Shown here piece by piece: positions 42,105 through 64,000 of a stretch of DNA of 64,000 bases. The first letter of the stretch is position 1. Every line of letters starts with the position of its first letter. Below the pieces are notes generated by a model, which saw only the letters and a list, made by a program, of their open reading frames with translations, had not been told where the DNA came from and ran no database searches. The DNA comes from Myoxocephalus aenaeus (Eukaryota; Chordata; Actinopteri; Perciformes; Cottidae), in the NCBI GenBank assembly GCA_038501785.1, contig JBAMJR010000039.1, positions 7,785,001-7,849,000 of the forward strand, in the 5' to 3' direction. The translations under genes and the position numbers were made by a program.

Positions 42105-42679
42105 TATATGTCAAGTCAAAATGTACAGAGTGAAACATGTCCACACTAAAGAAAACTTATACTGACAAAGTATAATTGTTCACTGTGTGAGATTCAGTTC
42201 TCTCTCTCTCTCTTCAATCTGGGGTGTTTGTGTTTCTGTCCCCTCTCATATTAAAGGCGTTTCTTTATGTGAACAGCCTGTCTTCAATGGTAAAAGGTAA
42301 AATTGCCATCTATCAAGGGAGAGATAACCAATTAAGACCATTTAATCAAATGTAATCCATTTATTTATCCAATAATTAGCCAGAAATCTCACATGAATCC
42401 AATTAACTCCCTGAGTGTGTACCTTAAATTATATGATTGAGACAAATTTTATAGTCATACATTGTTATTTGTTTGTTTTTAAACTTGTTTTTTTAAATAC
42501 GTTTGAAAGGTTAGGAGCCTATTGTTTGAAAAGGTATACTGCAACTCTGGATCAAGGTTATATACATGCACTGTACTATTATATGCAGTAACAAAAACCT
42601 TTTTAATTCTTCCATTCACTCGCTGTTTAAGTGTTTCATTAACATTTTCCCTGTAAGTGCATCATTTTGTTTTCCACGA

Positions 42680-44134
42680 GCGTTCACGAAGTTCCTCTTT
42701 TATTTTGAAACTCTCGGCCGGATGTCTGGCATCACTCGGGCTTCCTTCACACTGATGCGCTCAGAGAAGGAAACGCCGCACGAATCGCTGCAGTTTCAGA
42801 CGCTCGAGAAGCGAAACCTCCGCGCGTTTCCGCGCCACCGCAAAGAAGACTCTCCGCTTCACTCCTCCGTGGATTACCTCCCTGAAGCAGCCGCAGATAA
42901 GTAGGAAATAACTCAACCAGGTCGTTTAAAACCGATTCCAGATCTGCGCCGAAAGCGGCAAACACCAAAGTTCAAAGATTTTGGGCACAGCCTATTGAGA
43001 CTTTCGGGCTGTCAATTTATATTCTGGACAGTTTTTTTTTTTTAAAGAGGTGACAAGTTTGTATCTGCAAGCCCAGTGGTTATGAATGCGTGACGTGGAA
43101 GTAAACTCTGCATTGTTCTTGGATGAAAAAGCCCAGAGACACGCACACTTTTGGGAACTATAATCTGAATTTAAAGCACTAGGATGTAGTTTTTCCTGTC
43201 GGACCAGAGGAGAGGATCTGGACCTCGAGAATGAACTTCGTGAGCCACCTCTGCTTACTTTCTGTGCTGTAAAGACACATCAAGCCATGGGTTGAAAGCG
43301 ACGATGATAGACTGCGGGGATATTCAACGTGGGAGGGAGCCGAATTTTCTGTCTTATGTAATGATTGACAGCGCCTGAATATTAGGGGTAGATCATAAAT
43401 AACACCCTCACCTCCCCATCACCCCTCTCCCTCTTCCCCTGTATGTCGAGGAGGCTAAAGAGTGCTTGATGGATACGAGATGGTTTTCTAATGAACTAAA
43501 GCTGCTCTTGAAGTTAATAAGTATATGTCACAGATGAGAGGATAACTTGATATTCGTCTTATTCCTTTTATGTTTTTCTTTCTCAGAGAGCCATTAAAGC
43601 AAGTTTAAGTTCATCATAGATCTTCGATCAGCCTCATTTAGACAATACTTACCTCCGTCACTCCCTCCCCCATCCAGTCATAGTCAGTTTTGTAATATTT
43701 TTTGCTTCATGAGTTAATATTCATCATGACGCCCCAAACTCTTGATCTGCTCCATGCCGATTTGGCTGGGTCTTTAAAAATGACCATGACTTCAGGAACG
43801 CAAACGACCAGCCGTGCGTTGAGCTTCTGTTTGAGCTTTGAACTCTATTCTCGGCATTGCAATATTCCCAATGGCTTCTAAGATGCTATAATGCTCATTT
43901 TTGCCCTGGGATTTGGGGATATGTAGTCGTTCTGAAATCCTCAACCTCTTAACCTGTGACTTTTCTGTTTCTGAACATCTGAAGCCGTTACTTAATCTTC
44001 ACTTGAGCCTCCGTTGGTCCCTCCCTCCCCCCCACTCATCGGGGCTGGTGGGGGGGGTGGATCTCGGCCCCACGGGGTCGAAAACTCTGGTGGTGGCCGG
44101 TGGCGGTCACGCACCCAGAGACCGGGCTCCCACC
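42680..44134 (+). promoter_or_regulatory. iqsec2: Probable iqsec2 promoter and 5'UTR
   Basis: From about 42700 the composition changes from AT-rich to CpG-rich (42710-42960), then continues without an obvious acceptor to the ATG at 44135. A 60-codon upstream ORF lies at 42722-42904 (MSGITRASFTLM to PEAAADK). No TATA box was recognised. Inferred from composition and position. Confidence 0.4.
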
Positions 44135-63994
<19,860 letters not shown>

Positions 63995-64000
63995 GTGAGT

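Noticed and set aside
43901..44134. Upstream in-frame start for iqsec2 at 43901
   Set aside because: Weak context and no similarity; the Kozak ATG at 44135 precedes the conserved segment.

Overview
The window is nuclear DNA from a teleost fish, most likely a percomorph. Three things show this: spliced genes with short exons and GT-AG introns, very dense (GT)n/(CT)n microsatellites, and a typical fish repeat set (a Rex3 non-LTR retrotransposon, a Tc1-type transposon, hAT-like MITEs). There are no bacterial, viral or CRISPR features.

Two protein genes lie head to tail on the + strand. The first (about 7.06-37.2 kb, 16 coding exons) encodes a MAGI-family junction/synapse scaffold of about 1,446 residues. 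Its order is PDZ0, degenerate guanylate kinase-like (GUK) module, one WW domain, PDZ1, PDZ2, PDZ4-like, PDZ5-like, then a long charged tail. I call it magix: its PDZ5-like domain and a PGPWL motif near the C-terminus resemble mammalian MAGIX, and its neighbour is iqsec2 (both genes are on human Xp11). The second gene (ATG at 44135, running off the right edge) is iqsec2, an ARF guanine-nucleotide exchange factor. The window holds its N-terminal coiled coil, IQ motif, Ser/Pro/His-rich linker and the first part of its Sec7 domain. Both products are expected at postsynaptic or junctional membranes, one as a PDZ scaffold and the other as a signalling enzyme.

Layout: 0-7 kb, upstream flank with degenerate repeats; 7-36.5 kb, magix with transposon-filled introns; 36.5-42.6 kb, intergenic DNA with an intact Tc1-type transposon at 40.92-42.10 kb and a pair of perfect hairpins; 42.6-44.1 kb, probable iqsec2 promoter/5'UTR; 44.1-64 kb, iqsec2, whose first intron of 16.7 kb holds an unexplained pair of exon-like segments and several CpG-rich stretches.

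Notable mobile DNA: a nearly full-length Rex3 LINE (20183-23547) inserted inside an older MITE; a 1.5-kb internally deleted hAT with an exact 8-bp target-site duplication and a remnant of its transposase (16817-18338), itself nested in older repeats; a 1,186-bp Tc1/mariner element with an uninterrupted 344-residue DD36E transposase; a 270-bp palindromic MITE; and a 376-bp hAT MITE carrying a tRNA-like segment. I found no wholly new biological system. The least explained signals are the fish magix architecture, the orphan exon pair in iqsec2 intron 1, and the twin hairpins.
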